A stretch of DNA of 64,000 nucleotides, from assembly GCF_000187245.1 (NCBI RefSeq), contig NC_027861.1:62001-126000 (forward strand), given 5' to 3'. A program made the position numbers and the translations under genes. Below are positions 56,290-64,000 of the stretch, piece by piece (position 1 is the first letter of the stretch; every line of letters begins with the position of its first letter). A model generated the notes under the pieces. It did no database searches. It had not been told where the DNA came from and was given only the letters and a program-made list of their open reading frames with translations. The DNA comes from Ogataea parapolymorpha DL-1. Taxonomy: Eukaryota > Ascomycota > Pichiomycetes > Pichiales > Pichiaceae.

Positions 56290-57567
56290 TTATTTATATA
56301 CCTTGCTACCGTTCACCTCTATCGGGTCCTTCTCGTTCAGTAGGTCAATGCTGGACGTGTCGAAAACCATTGTTTGTCCGTGATCAGGCACCAGCACGCT
56401 CTTGGTGCGGCCCTGTATCTGAGCCAACTCCTCCAGTTTCTGTTTTGGCTCCAAATACTGTTCGGAGCTCAAAATGAACGTCCCCCAATGCACGCCCACC
56501 ATCTTCTCAATGCTCATGTCGTTCGCAATCCGGATTGCCTCCACCGGACTGATATGTCGAGGCCGCTGGTGCCACTGCGGACAATATTGGCCAATGGGCA
56601 AGGCACCAAACTTCACAGGACCGTATTTCCGTCCGATGAGCTGGAACAAGTCCGGCGAGTAGCCTGTATCGCCACAGTGGAACACAATCGACTTGTTATT
56701 TCGCAGAATCAAGAACGAGCACCAGAGCGTTTTATTAGTGTCTATCAGCTGTCTTCCCGACCAGTGCATGGCAGGAACGCAGACAATCTCGTATTTATCA
56801 GGTGTGTTCGTCTCCAGCGGAACCCGGTCCCACCAGTTCATTTCTATCACGTTGGAAACCCCGTGTTTGGCCAGGAAATGTCGCACGCCAACGGGAACAA
56901 CCCAGATTGACTTGTTGCCAATTTTCCTCACCGATTCCACCTCCAAATGGTCAGGGTGGTCATGCGAGACAAGAACAAACTCTGGAACTACTACCGTCGC
57001 CATCAGCTCGTCCAAAGACATCGCAGCGGGGGCAATTCTCCTGGGGCCAAACAGTTTATTGACGAGATGGTTTTCGAACAACGGATCAGTGAGAAATGAC
57101 ACATTGCCGACCTGCAACAGAGAACAAGACTGGCCAAACCACGTAAATGTGAGCCGATCGGAAAGTGGCGGGAGCTTATCCTCATGCTGCGTGGCTCTGC
57201 CGTGTGCAGTGGCTTCCAAGAGTTCTGTATCTGGCTTTACGATCGGCAAGCTAGACCGCAACTCGTCCTTCGAGGACGGCAGTCCGCCACGCCTGCCAAA
57301 CTCACACAGATCCAGAATCCGCATTGCGAAAAACTCAAATAAAGTCTGTGGTCTGTACTCCGGGAACGGATTTTCAAAGCGCCCGTTCACCAGCAATGTG
57401 TCATACTGGCAGTTATCGCAATCGTCATGTCCGGCTTCCAACTGTTTTGCTTTTGCCTCCTGACGTCTGCGGATTTCCTGTTGAGCCCTCACATATATGT
57501 AGGTGGTGTAACCAGAGTAGGCGGCTAAAACACCGAGGCCTATCTTCCACCTCAAAGCAAGAACCAT
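56290..57567 (-). CDS. FMP30: NAPE-PLD-like metallo-beta-lactamase Fmp30
   Basis: A 425-residue zinc hydrolase. The N-terminus has a hydrophobic segment (5-27), consistent with a mitochondrial inner membrane anchor. The metallo-beta-lactamase motifs are TWFGQSCSLLQ, FLTDPLF, VSHDHPDHLE (zinc ligands), VPAMHWSGR, FHCGDTGYSP and VGVHWGTF. These match N-acyl-phosphatidylethanolamine phospholipase D and yeast Fmp30, which is needed for cardiolipin homeostasis in prohibitin-lacking cells. It lies between two CoA-synthesis genes, but no functional link is known. Confidence 0.92.
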   Translation of the reverse strand: MVLALRWKIGLGVLAAYSGYTTYIYVRAQQEIRRRQEAKAKQLEAGHDDCDNCQYDTLLVNGRFENPFPEYRPQTLFEFFAMRILDLCEFGRRGGLPSSKDELRSSLPIVKPDTELLEATAHGRATQHEDKLPPLSDRLTFTWFGQSCSLLQVGNVSFLTDPLFENHLVNKLFGPRRIAPAAMSLDELMATVVVPEFVLVSHDHPDHLEVESVRKIGNKSIWVVPVGVRHFLAKHGVSNVIEMNWWDRVPLETNTPDKYEIVCVPAMHWSGRQLIDTNKTLWCSFLILRNNKSIVFHCGDTGYSPDLFQLIGRKYGPVKFGALPIGQYCPQWHQRPRHISPVEAIRIANDMSIEKMVGVHWGTFILSSEQYLEPKQKLEELAQIQGRTKSVLVPDHGQTMVFDTSSIDLLNEKDPIEVNGSKVYK

Positions 57568-57653
57568 GCCAGATATTTTTATTTTTTACACCGCGCAATT
57601 AAGTGGTACATTATTTTTACATGACCGTTCGTAATACACCATAGAATGCGAGT

Positions 57654-59339
57654 TCATCCGCGAGACGACTTGGATTCGATGACCGTGGACTCCACATCGT
57701 CGTCTTCATCGTCATCAAAGTCGTCATCAAAGTCGTCGTCGTCGTCTTCATCGTCTTCATCATCGTCTTCTTCTTCTTCCTCTTCCTCTTCCTCCTCTTC
57801 AATCCTCTCATTTGCTTTCTTCAACTTTTCTGCCTGTAATGTCTTCATCTTCCGGTAAAGAATGTCAACAATCTCGCTCCATTCTCTCATTCCGCCCATT
57901 CCTATGTCTCCGCAGATGAGCACTTTCTCAATCGGTTTCAGCACCTCAACAAATTTGAAATCCTCCTTAATGACAGCAAAGTGTTTCTTTGTGATCGGGT
58001 GGGTGTACATCAGAGTGTTCATTGCGGGAGCCATAATGATAGGAATGGCTGGGTTCCACACCCGGATTATCGACGTGAGTAGGTTATCGGCAATACCATT
58101 GGCAATTTTGGCAAGAGTGTTGGCAGAAAGAGGAGCAATCAGGAAAATGTCTGCCCATTTTCTCAACTCAACATGCAATATCGGGTCACCAGGCTTCGTC
58201 ATTGGTGTCGACCATTCTTCGTTCTCCCTCCAGATTTTCACCTCTGTAGAAATCTTGAGTCCATGCAAAAAGTGCTCTGCGGCCTGCGTAACCACCAACT
58301 GGATCGACACCTTGTCAACTCCATAGAGCTTGAAAAGCTTGTCAATTATCATTGGGATCTTGATTGTTGCCACTGAGCCAGTAGCACCGATCAGAATATG
58401 AATTTTGTCATCGTCCTCCTTGCTGAGATACTCGGTGAATGGGACCACCGGACCGGTTGGAGTGGAAACCACTGTTTTGGGCGTTGTAGTAGTTTTCTTT
58501 CTGGAAGCCATTGGAGGCGATTGCACCCGATTTTCGTTCGAAAGAGGCTGGAACAATATCTCGTTCCGAAGAGTGTCGGCTCCAACAGTTGAGTTTTGAG
58601 ATGACTGAGGACCCAAGTCAAAAGAAACAGGGGAAGTGACGCCAGAGGGGGACGAGAGATTTCTTGGTGAGGAATGCGAGCTTGGGTGTCTGTCACTAAA
58701 AATGGACGAAACGCTGTGCTCTCGTGACTCTTTTCCGAGAGCGGAATGAAGTGGTACAGCTGTTGTAGGGGTTGTTTTCGAGGACCCAACATCCGTATGT
58801 TTGACTTGGTGGGGGAACTCATGACCCAGTGCAGTAGGAGGATGAGTACCAGAAGGCTGTCTTGAACTTGGAACTCCAGAAGCCGGAGATTCGAGGAGGG
58901 ACAGTTTAGTGGTTGAAGGTCGAGCACTGATGGAACCACGGTGTTTCTGAGGGTTGACGGTGGGCACCTGGAATGAAATGGAGCTAGCTGATTTCATAGG
59001 CGTACTTGATTCAGAAGTCAAGTCCCCAGAAGTGTGCGCCTGAGTCGAGGGCGTGTATGGAACCGAGTCCCCCAAGGGCGTTGGTTGCGAGATTGGCTGT
59101 GTGTTTTTTTGGGCTTTGTCGAATGTGGTGTTCAACGGTGGCAAGTTTGACTGCTTCGATACGATCGAGCTTGCCGAACTACCACTTTTAAACAGAATAG
59201 GCCGTGGCATAGGTTGTTGCTGTTGACTCACTTTGTTGCTAATGGTGCCTTTCCCCGTGGAAGGCTTTTCCAGGTGTGTTTCACTCTTGGTTTTGGAATC
59301 AGTACCTACTGTATTGATGGACTTTTCTGATAATGACAT
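57654..59339 (-). CDS. Hal3/Vhs3/Cab3-type phosphopantothenoylcysteine decarboxylase subunit
   Basis: A 561-residue flavoprotein-family protein. Residues 1 to about 310 are Ser/Thr/Pro-rich and disordered. The PPC decarboxylase domain is about 311-500: IHILIGATGSVATIK, H389 in PILHVELRKWAD, N441 in APAMNTLMY and C476 in LICGDIGMGGM. All three catalytic residues are in one protein, whereas S. cerevisiae splits the essential His and Cys between Hal3/Vhs3 and Cab3. The C-terminal 50 residues are a very acidic Glu/Asp tract, typical of Hal3/Vhs3/Cab3, whose Hal3 and Vhs3 members also inhibit Ppz1 phosphatase. It probably serves in CoA synthesis as a homotrimer, with possible moonlighting (inference). 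Confidence 0.88.
   Translation of the reverse strand: MSLSEKSINTVGTDSKTKSETHLEKPSTGKGTISNKVSQQQQPMPRPILFKSGSSASSIVSKQSNLPPLNTTFDKAQKNTQPISQPTPLGDSVPYTPSTQAHTSGDLTSESSTPMKSASSISFQVPTVNPQKHRGSISARPSTTKLSLLESPASGVPSSRQPSGTHPPTALGHEFPHQVKHTDVGSSKTTPTTAVPLHSALGKESREHSVSSIFSDRHPSSHSSPRNLSSPSGVTSPVSFDLGPQSSQNSTVGADTLRNEILFQPLSNENRVQSPPMASRKKTTTTPKTVVSTPTGPVVPFTEYLSKEDDDKIHILIGATGSVATIKIPMIIDKLFKLYGVDKVSIQLVVTQAAEHFLHGLKISTEVKIWRENEEWSTPMTKPGDPILHVELRKWADIFLIAPLSANTLAKIANGIADNLLTSIIRVWNPAIPIIMAPAMNTLMYTHPITKKHFAVIKEDFKFVEVLKPIEKVLICGDIGMGGMREWSEIVDILYRKMKTLQAEKLKKANERIEEEEEEEEEEEDDDEDDEDDDDDFDDDFDDDEDDDVESTVIESKSSRG
57693..57800 (-). repeat. trinucleotide-rich acidic tract in the Hal3/Cab3-type gene
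   Basis: An imperfect GAA/GAG/GAC/GAT array encoding about 36 mostly Glu and Asp residues near the C-terminus. It reads as TCT/TCC/GTC repeats on the plus strand. Length variation is likely. Confidence 0.85.
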
Positions 59340-59712
59340 AAAGACGTGTGTTCTAAAGTAGGATGATCTTCTCCACTGCCGAAGGAATTTGGGGTTTAAC
59401 TGCTGGTTGTCGAGGTGATTATGAAGGACAACGCTTATAGGGTTCTGAGATACGTCGTGGACGCGTTATCAGCCAAAGATAGGTCGTTTTCTAAGCACAA
59501 TATTGTGATAGAGATTGCTTATATTTTCAAAATCCTTGTTTTCTTCAAAACGAAACCCAATTTTGATTTTTTGCTTTCTCCCCTGACTACGCTAGAAAAT
59601 ATTTTTTTTTCTTTTCCTGATCAAAATCGCGCACGGGCTGTGCTATTCTTTTTATAAAAATAAAAAAGCCCCAGACATAGCTATCTCCATAGTATACAAT
59701 AAGTTATGCAAT
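59340..59712. other. intergenic region between Hal3/Cab3-type gene and TBP gene
   Basis: 373 bp upstream of the Hal3/Cab3-type gene and downstream of TBP. It is AT-rich with T-runs (59606-59619). An 80-codon open frame on the plus strand (59415-59657) begins with GTG, has no domain, and is not accepted as a gene. Confidence 0.45.
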
Positions 59713-60453
59713 CTAGCTCTTGCGGAATTCGCTAAGGACAGGATAGATAGCCTCAAACGCCTTATAAATCTCCTCTCTTTGTTTTGCACCCGTCAAGACA
59801 ATCTTCCCTGAAACGAAAATAAGCAGCACAATCTTGGGCTTCACCATTCTATAAATGAGACCCGGGAATAATTCCGGCTCATACGAGCTGAAAGTTCCGT
59901 GAGCGTATGCTAGACCTTCGAGTCTAATAGGGAATTTGACATCACACGAGCCAACAATATTCTGGATTTTGAAGTCTGTGAATTTAGCGTTAAAACCAAG
60001 CTTTTGGATGATACGAGCGTACTTTCTGGCAGCCAATTTCGAATCATCTTCCGATTTAGCACCCGTCACAACCATCTTGCCCGAAGCAAATATAAGGGCT
60101 GTGGTCTTTGGCTCTCTAATACGCATAATAACTGCAGCAAAACGCTTTGGGTTGTATTCTGCGTTACGAGCATGGAGAGCAATAGTCTTCAACTCCAAGC
60201 GACAGTCCAAGTTGACGGTGGCAACAATATTCTGTAATGTCGGCACTATTCCTGATGCTGCTGCATCGTCAGCCACCTGATCGCTCATATCGAGCATCTT
60301 CTCTTCTGGCTCCTTCTTCAGGATATCGTATTTGTCTGTATCTTGTGATTCATCTTTGACCATGTCTGTTGTCATCATAGGGAAGGCTAAGGAGCCTTGG
60401 GCAGTAAATGCCTTTGCCCTAGCTGCTGTAGTTGGGAGTTTGAGTGAATCCAT
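59713..60453 (-). CDS. SPT15: TATA-binding protein
   Basis: A 246-residue TBP. A variable N-terminus (about 1-68) is followed by two direct repeats of the saddle: [20 protein letters not shown] with [19 protein letters not shown] and [15 protein letters not shown]; then [20 protein letters not shown] with [10 protein letters not shown] and [15 protein letters not shown]. The four DNA-intercalating Phe positions are in conserved context. It nucleates transcription by all three RNA polymerases. The short poly-acidic and Gln features of animal TBP N-termini are absent. Confidence 0.98.
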   Translation of the reverse strand: MDSLKLPTTAARAKAFTAQGSLAFPMMTTDMVKDESQDTDKYDILKKEPEEKMLDMSDQVADDAAASGIVPTLQNIVATVNLDCRLELKTIALHARNAEYNPKRFAAVIMRIREPKTTALIFASGKMVVTGAKSEDDSKLAARKYARIIQKLGFNAKFTDFKIQNIVGSCDVKFPIRLEGLAYAHGTFSSYEPELFPGLIYRMVKPKIVLLIFVSGKIVLTGAKQREEIYKAFEAIYPVLSEFRKS

Positions 60454-60978
60454 GTTTACAACCGTGATATATCTATATTACAACTCATCCAACTATAAAT
60501 CGATTGTTTTCGGGAAAAGATGTTCAACCAAATGATTCCTTTCCTAATGAGATGAAGTGCTTTATTAGATCTCTAAGGATATTGATGCACTATAAAAAAC
60601 CTTGCACCGAAATTTAGGTTAAAAATTTCGCTCCGTCAATAAGGGGGGATTGGGTCCTATTTATACTCTCGATATTTTTTGCATTTTTTTTGCCAGCGGC
60701 AGGGTAACCCCGAAATTCAAGCAAACGGCAAATAGCAGGTAAAGAGCACGTGACAGGTAGCTTTCCATGGCATCTAACCTGCTCCATGAGCTCTCAAACA
60801 GTGTCGGTCTCCATTTCCATGACTTTGATGTGTCTGTTCTTCTGCGTGGCAGATTTCACCAGACGAGTCTTCTTCCTCACTCGAGGATCCACGGTGTAAA
60901 GATGTCATTCATATATTCTTACTGGTATAAAATAAAATCTCCCTTAATCTGAACCAATTATCACGTTGGTTCTGTTAA
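60454..60978. promoter_or_regulatory. divergent promoter between TBP gene and SCC4
   Basis: A 525-bp region. It contains a Cbf1/Pho4-type CACGTG at 60747-60752 and T-runs near 60670-60690. Short open frames are present on both strands (60767-60952 plus; about 60794-60904 minus), but neither resembles a known protein. No RNA gene was recognised. Confidence 0.5.
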
Positions 60979-63153
60979 ATGACTGAGAATGACACATGCA
61001 AACGCGGTTCAGAGCCATCTACGGGTCCAGAGAAGCTTGAAAAACTGATACAACTGTCTAACTGGTTTCTCGATGAGGCTTACAAGAAGGGATCAACATC
61101 GCTGCAAGCAGAAGAGAAGTTATTGGAGTATAACAATTACGTGAGGGCAAGTCTCGGCTGTCTATTCAATGCCCTTGAACAGTACAAGGGTTTACTTACG
61201 CTGGCAGATGAGGTTTTCATTCACTATAAAATTACAGAAATCTTACTTAGAGAAACTACAAGCCTTGATCTCGCGTCAGATTACTGCAGTCGCGGATTGC
61301 AGCTCGCCAAAAGAAGCGAGTCATTGGAGTATCAAATTCGTTTGGAGCTTCTGAACTTCGAGATACAATATTTGACAGATAAGTCCAAAGGCAAAAAGAC
61401 AAGTTTTTCTTATTTCATGAGCATAGCACAGCATTGCGAATCCCTGAATAACATTACCTTGACAAGCATTATGGATTATTTGAAGATTCAATATTTTGGC
61501 ATGATCTTTGAGGAAGATCAGATTTACCGCAACTATGACCGCATTGTGGAACGACTGGAGACTAATTTGAGTGAGACTACATTTGGATTTCTCCAGTTAA
61601 TTCTTGTATGTCAGCTTCAATTCCATTTGTTTCGTGGAAACTCGATAGAGTTCGCATTGCAAAAATATCACAGACTTAAAGAGTCTTTAGAAAGGTACCC
61701 TCATTATACGAAACTCCTTCCTCCGCAGTTCAAGGCTATCACTCAAATTTTGGACCTTTTGATATCCATTCAGGATGATGACTTCAAGAGCACGAAAAGC
61801 AAAATGAGCAAAATCGATGCTTTAATCAGAGAGCTCAAGGCTTTGGAACCTTGGGCTAGAAACTTTCGCTTTTGTGTCCCCGTTGACGTTAATATAGCAC
61901 ACCAAGAGTTTACACTACCACTACAGATCAATTGGCTGACCTTGCGCGAGTTCAGCATGTTATCATATTTTTACTGTGGGGTCTCGTACGTGATAAAATC
62001 TTGGGACGGCAAAAATCGTACGGAAATGTTGTTTGCACAATGTCAGAAATACATTGGTTATGAACTCAGCGAGCATGTTTTGATCTCCAGCAATGAGATG
62101 GAAGCCAAAGTGCTTCGATTGAAGTATTTTGGCTTATTAATTAATTTTTACCAGGTGCTTGCCAAATTCCAATGTAACCAGTGGCACTCTTTTAACAGGG
62201 ACGAATTCCCACAATTGTGGAAATTCATCGATGACTACAATGCGGGTCGATTTTCCTCACAGGAGCTTGTGATCTACCACAAAATTGTAGACAAGGTGTA
62301 CTTCCTGCTCGCGTTGCAGAGCCAAAGAATGAACAATTTGGATGCAGCAATGCATTATTACATCAAACTCCGAGAGCTCCATTCCTCTTCCTCAACGGAG
62401 CTCAATGACTACAATTTTTTCAGCGACACTATCTTGGCTTCCTACAAGCAAACCACGAGCGGAGTGGGTGGCTGTCTACAGGAAGCCAAAGATTATCATA
62501 ATCAGCTATACTTTCTTGCAACAATCAATCTAGTGATATTAACGATCTACAACCTCAGACGACTGAAGTTGCTCAACGTTTCGGAATTTGACGAGGATTA
62601 CCAGGTCCTGATGGACCGTTATGCCAAATTTTTGAAGTTGAAGAATATACTTCACAGCGAATTGGTACAAATGCAATCTCTGTACAAGTCAAACATATTA
62701 TTGAGCTCTACACTGGACATCTTTGTGCGATACATACTCGCCGATGAGGGACAGCCGGTGGAATTCGAGACCGCCCACCTAGAGAAGTTTTCACAGATCT
62801 CTCCGTTGCTACTATCTATGGTTTATTTCGTGAAGGGACAGACGATCAAAAGTAATCGGTCGCAATCCGAGCTTGAGCAATTGAATATGAAAGTTCAGCT
62901 TTATAACCAGAGTTTCAAATCGTCATGCAAACAGAGTGGGTTTGGGCCCAATGGGGTGGGCTATATTGCGCTGAAAGAGATTTCTAACATCGTCGAGAAA
63001 AATCACTGTTATTTCGATAAGGAGCAATTGGATAGCGTCCAGTTGAAACTCAAGGACGTGAAGCGAGGCTTTGAAACCCGTAAGCGAAAACTAGACCCAG
63101 AAAGTCTCCCTCCAAGCTCGAAGGAAGAAAGTGTATTTAGCTCGCAAATTTAA
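60979..63153 (+). CDS. SCC4: cohesin loader subunit Scc4/Mau2
   Basis: A 724-residue, almost entirely helical protein with TPR-like repeats along its length, as in Scc4/Mau2, the partner of Scc2 in loading cohesin onto chromatin. Supporting stretches are LSNWFLDEAYKK, the paired-helix segments SLDLASDYCSRGLQLAKRSE and NNLDAAMHYYIKLRELHSSS, and the late block GFGPNGVGYIALKEI. No signal peptide or membrane helix. It is somewhat longer than S. cerevisiae Scc4 (624). The assignment is by helical-repeat layout and late motifs, so another TPR protein is possible. Confidence 0.68.
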   Translation: MTENDTCKRGSEPSTGPEKLEKLIQLSNWFLDEAYKKGSTSLQAEEKLLEYNNYVRASLGCLFNALEQYKGLLTLADEVFIHYKITEILLRETTSLDLASDYCSRGLQLAKRSESLEYQIRLELLNFEIQYLTDKSKGKKTSFSYFMSIAQHCESLNNITLTSIMDYLKIQYFGMIFEEDQIYRNYDRIVERLETNLSETTFGFLQLILVCQLQFHLFRGNSIEFALQKYHRLKESLERYPHYTKLLPPQFKAITQILDLLISIQDDDFKSTKSKMSKIDALIRELKALEPWARNFRFCVPVDVNIAHQEFTLPLQINWLTLREFSMLSYFYCGVSYVIKSWDGKNRTEMLFAQCQKYIGYELSEHVLISSNEMEAKVLRLKYFGLLINFYQVLAKFQCNQWHSFNRDEFPQLWKFIDDYNAGRFSSQELVIYHKIVDKVYFLLALQSQRMNNLDAAMHYYIKLRELHSSSSTELNDYNFFSDTILASYKQTTSGVGGCLQEAKDYHNQLYFLATINLVILTIYNLRRLKLLNVSEFDEDYQVLMDRYAKFLKLKNILHSELVQMQSLYKSNILLSSTLDIFVRYILADEGQPVEFETAHLEKFSQISPLLLSMVYFVKGQTIKSNRSQSELEQLNMKVQLYNQSFKSSCKQSGFGPNGVGYIALKEISNIVEKNHCYFDKEQLDSVQLKLKDVKRGFETRKRKLDPESLPPSSKEESVFSSQI

Positions 63154-63199
63154 TTCCTTTCAAACTTAAATATATATGTATAGAAATCCAAATTAATAT

Positions 63200-64000
63200 T
63201 TACTCCTTGATCAAAGAACCCTCCTCACTATTTGCACTTTGCTGTTCGCCTTTGCTCTTGAGTGCCGACTCGTCCTTGACTCTGTTGCTCTTTTTTGGAA
63301 CTCTAACAAGCCAGTACAGGAAGACAGTGAAAAAGATGTTAATCGCAATGTAGCAGATGAAAATACCCCAGTCTCTCCATCTGTTGTCGAAGTCGATGCC
63401 CATGGCTTTCAAGAACATGTTGGTTTCTTTCATTGGGCAGAACGCACAGTTGTCTGTGGCGGAAGCGTCCAAAATATATCCTCCCGCCTGGCTCACGTAC
63501 TGGCTCATGTAATCACCACAGGTCATGCCAGAAGGAGGAGGGAAGTGCACGTACTCTTTCTCTGCACACTCCACATTGACACCACCAACACCAGTGCTGA
63601 GGATAGACGCAAGCCAGTAAGTAATTGGCGACACCCTGTACATGAACACCCAGAACCCTGTAGGGATGATCAGAGCACCACAGAAGTTCAATGACATGGT
63701 GAACAGCAGAGACACCAAGTTGGCAGCGTTATCAGAGATCTCGATAGCTGCACCGGCAGCTTGTCCCAGGGTACTCGAAAAGCAGAAGAATGCAACCATG
63801 TTGAGCCAACTGAGAGCACCTCTCTCAGCAGTAGCATTCACGGCAGCGGCATTTTTCTGCAGACCGACTGGGTAGTACCAGCAGAAGTAGGCAAGGGTAC
63901 CACAAATCCAGTTGTATGGGATCTCCGCAGTGACCTGGGCGAGCACAAACGCGACCCAGCTAAACGTTTTAGATGGCCGTTCTCTCACCTCGTACAGAGA
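63200..64000 (-). CDS. PDR-type ABC transporter, C-terminal part (gene runs off the window)
   Basis: The last 267 codons of a full-size ABCG/PDR multidrug transporter. The frame is open to the window edge, and its first visible residues, YEVRERPSKTFSW, are the conserved start of the second membrane domain's middle. Helices follow (AFVLAQVTAEIPYN, NMVAFFCFSSTLG, LVSLLFTMSLNFCG), then the Cys-containing extracellular loop typical of Pdr5/Cdr proteins (VNVECAEKEYVHF, MTCGDYM, NCAFCPMKETN) and a last helix near the Lys/Ser-rich tail. Nucleotide-binding domains lie outside the window. It probably exports drugs or lipids at the plasma membrane. Confidence 0.92.
   Translation of the reverse strand, partial: SLYEVRERPSKTFSWVAFVLAQVTAEIPYNWICGTLAYFCWYYPVGLQKNAAAVNATAERGALSWLNMVAFFCFSSTLGQAAGAAIEISDNAANLVSLLFTMSLNFCGALIIPTGFWVFMYRVSPITYWLASILSTGVGGVNVECAEKEYVHFPPPSGMTCGDYMSQYVSQAGGYILDASATDNCAFCPMKETNMFLKAMGIDFDNRWRDWGIFICYIAINIFFTVFLYWLVRVPKKSNRVKDESALKSKGEQQSANSEEGSLIKE

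Noticed and set aside
59415..59657. 80-codon open frame on the plus strand between the Hal3/Cab3-type and TBP genes
   Set aside because: Starts with GTG (first ATG at 59421), ends in T-rich sequence with Phe-rich translation and no recognisable domain.
60767..60952. 61-codon open frame on the plus strand, and a basic 36-codon open stretch opposite it on the minus strand
   Set aside because: The plus frame has no known similarity. The minus stretch (VRKKTRLVKSATQKNRH region) looks protein-like but has no ATG and no convincing splice acceptor.

Overview
This is a compact nuclear segment of a budding yeast, most likely a methylotrophic or Pichiaceae yeast close to Ogataea (Hansenula) polymorpha/parapolymorpha. 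The assignment is an inference from gene content: about 40 dense, almost intronless genes, short intergenic gaps, a respiratory complex I subunit (absent from Saccharomyces), xylitol dehydrogenase and xylulokinase genes, and one Hal3/Cab3-type protein. CTG reads as leucine at conserved positions (for example 37290-37292 in the 2-oxodicarboxylate carrier), so this is not a CUG-Ser clade yeast. No mobile element, CRISPR array or virus-derived gene was seen.

Layout. 1-3465: a DUF1746 membrane protein, RPC40, and an unrecognised coiled-coil protein. 4042-10030: three tandem paralogous MFS sugar/polyol-type transporters. 10291-16000: an STP3/4-like zinc-finger factor, a BAR protein, IWR1, TDA5 and RAD27. 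15910-24723: the FG nucleoporin NUP116, the kinetochore scaffold SPC105, and an Snf1-activating kinase of the Sak1 type. 25152-29499: tRNA-Ser(UGA), an amino acid permease, mitoribosomal MRPS35 and a PIR cell-wall protein. 29940-39272: acyl-CoA oxidase, a DHA1 drug/H+ antiporter, SPC1, XKS1, ISU1, ODC1 and XYL2. 39305-48777: COX11, tRNA-Glu(UUC), RIM8, a large hydrophilin-like protein and a small neighbour sharing its YTAG repeats, GVP36, a CTR copper transporter, ARL3 and RSM19. 48831-64000: PTC6, an LMBR1-family protein with a 38-nt intron directly after the ATG, a 6-phosphogluconolactonase, FUB1/PI31, complex I NDUFS6/NUMM, ECM31, FMP30, a Hal3/Cab3-type decarboxylase subunit, TBP, SCC4 and the 3' end of a PDR-type ABC transporter.

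Most genes are independent housekeeping units, but some neighbours share themes. XKS1 and XYL2 (xylose catabolism) lie 2 kb apart. ECM31 and the Hal3/Cab3 gene (coenzyme A synthesis) flank FMP30. The three transporters form one tandem array, and transporters 1 and 2 have CRE/ATF-like sites upstream. The two YTAG-repeat proteins are the least explained part of the window. Some regulatory sites are readable: two Mac1-type copper response elements before the CTR gene, a MluI cell-cycle box before RAD27, two Mig1-like boxes before acyl-CoA oxidase, and TATA boxes at several regulated genes.
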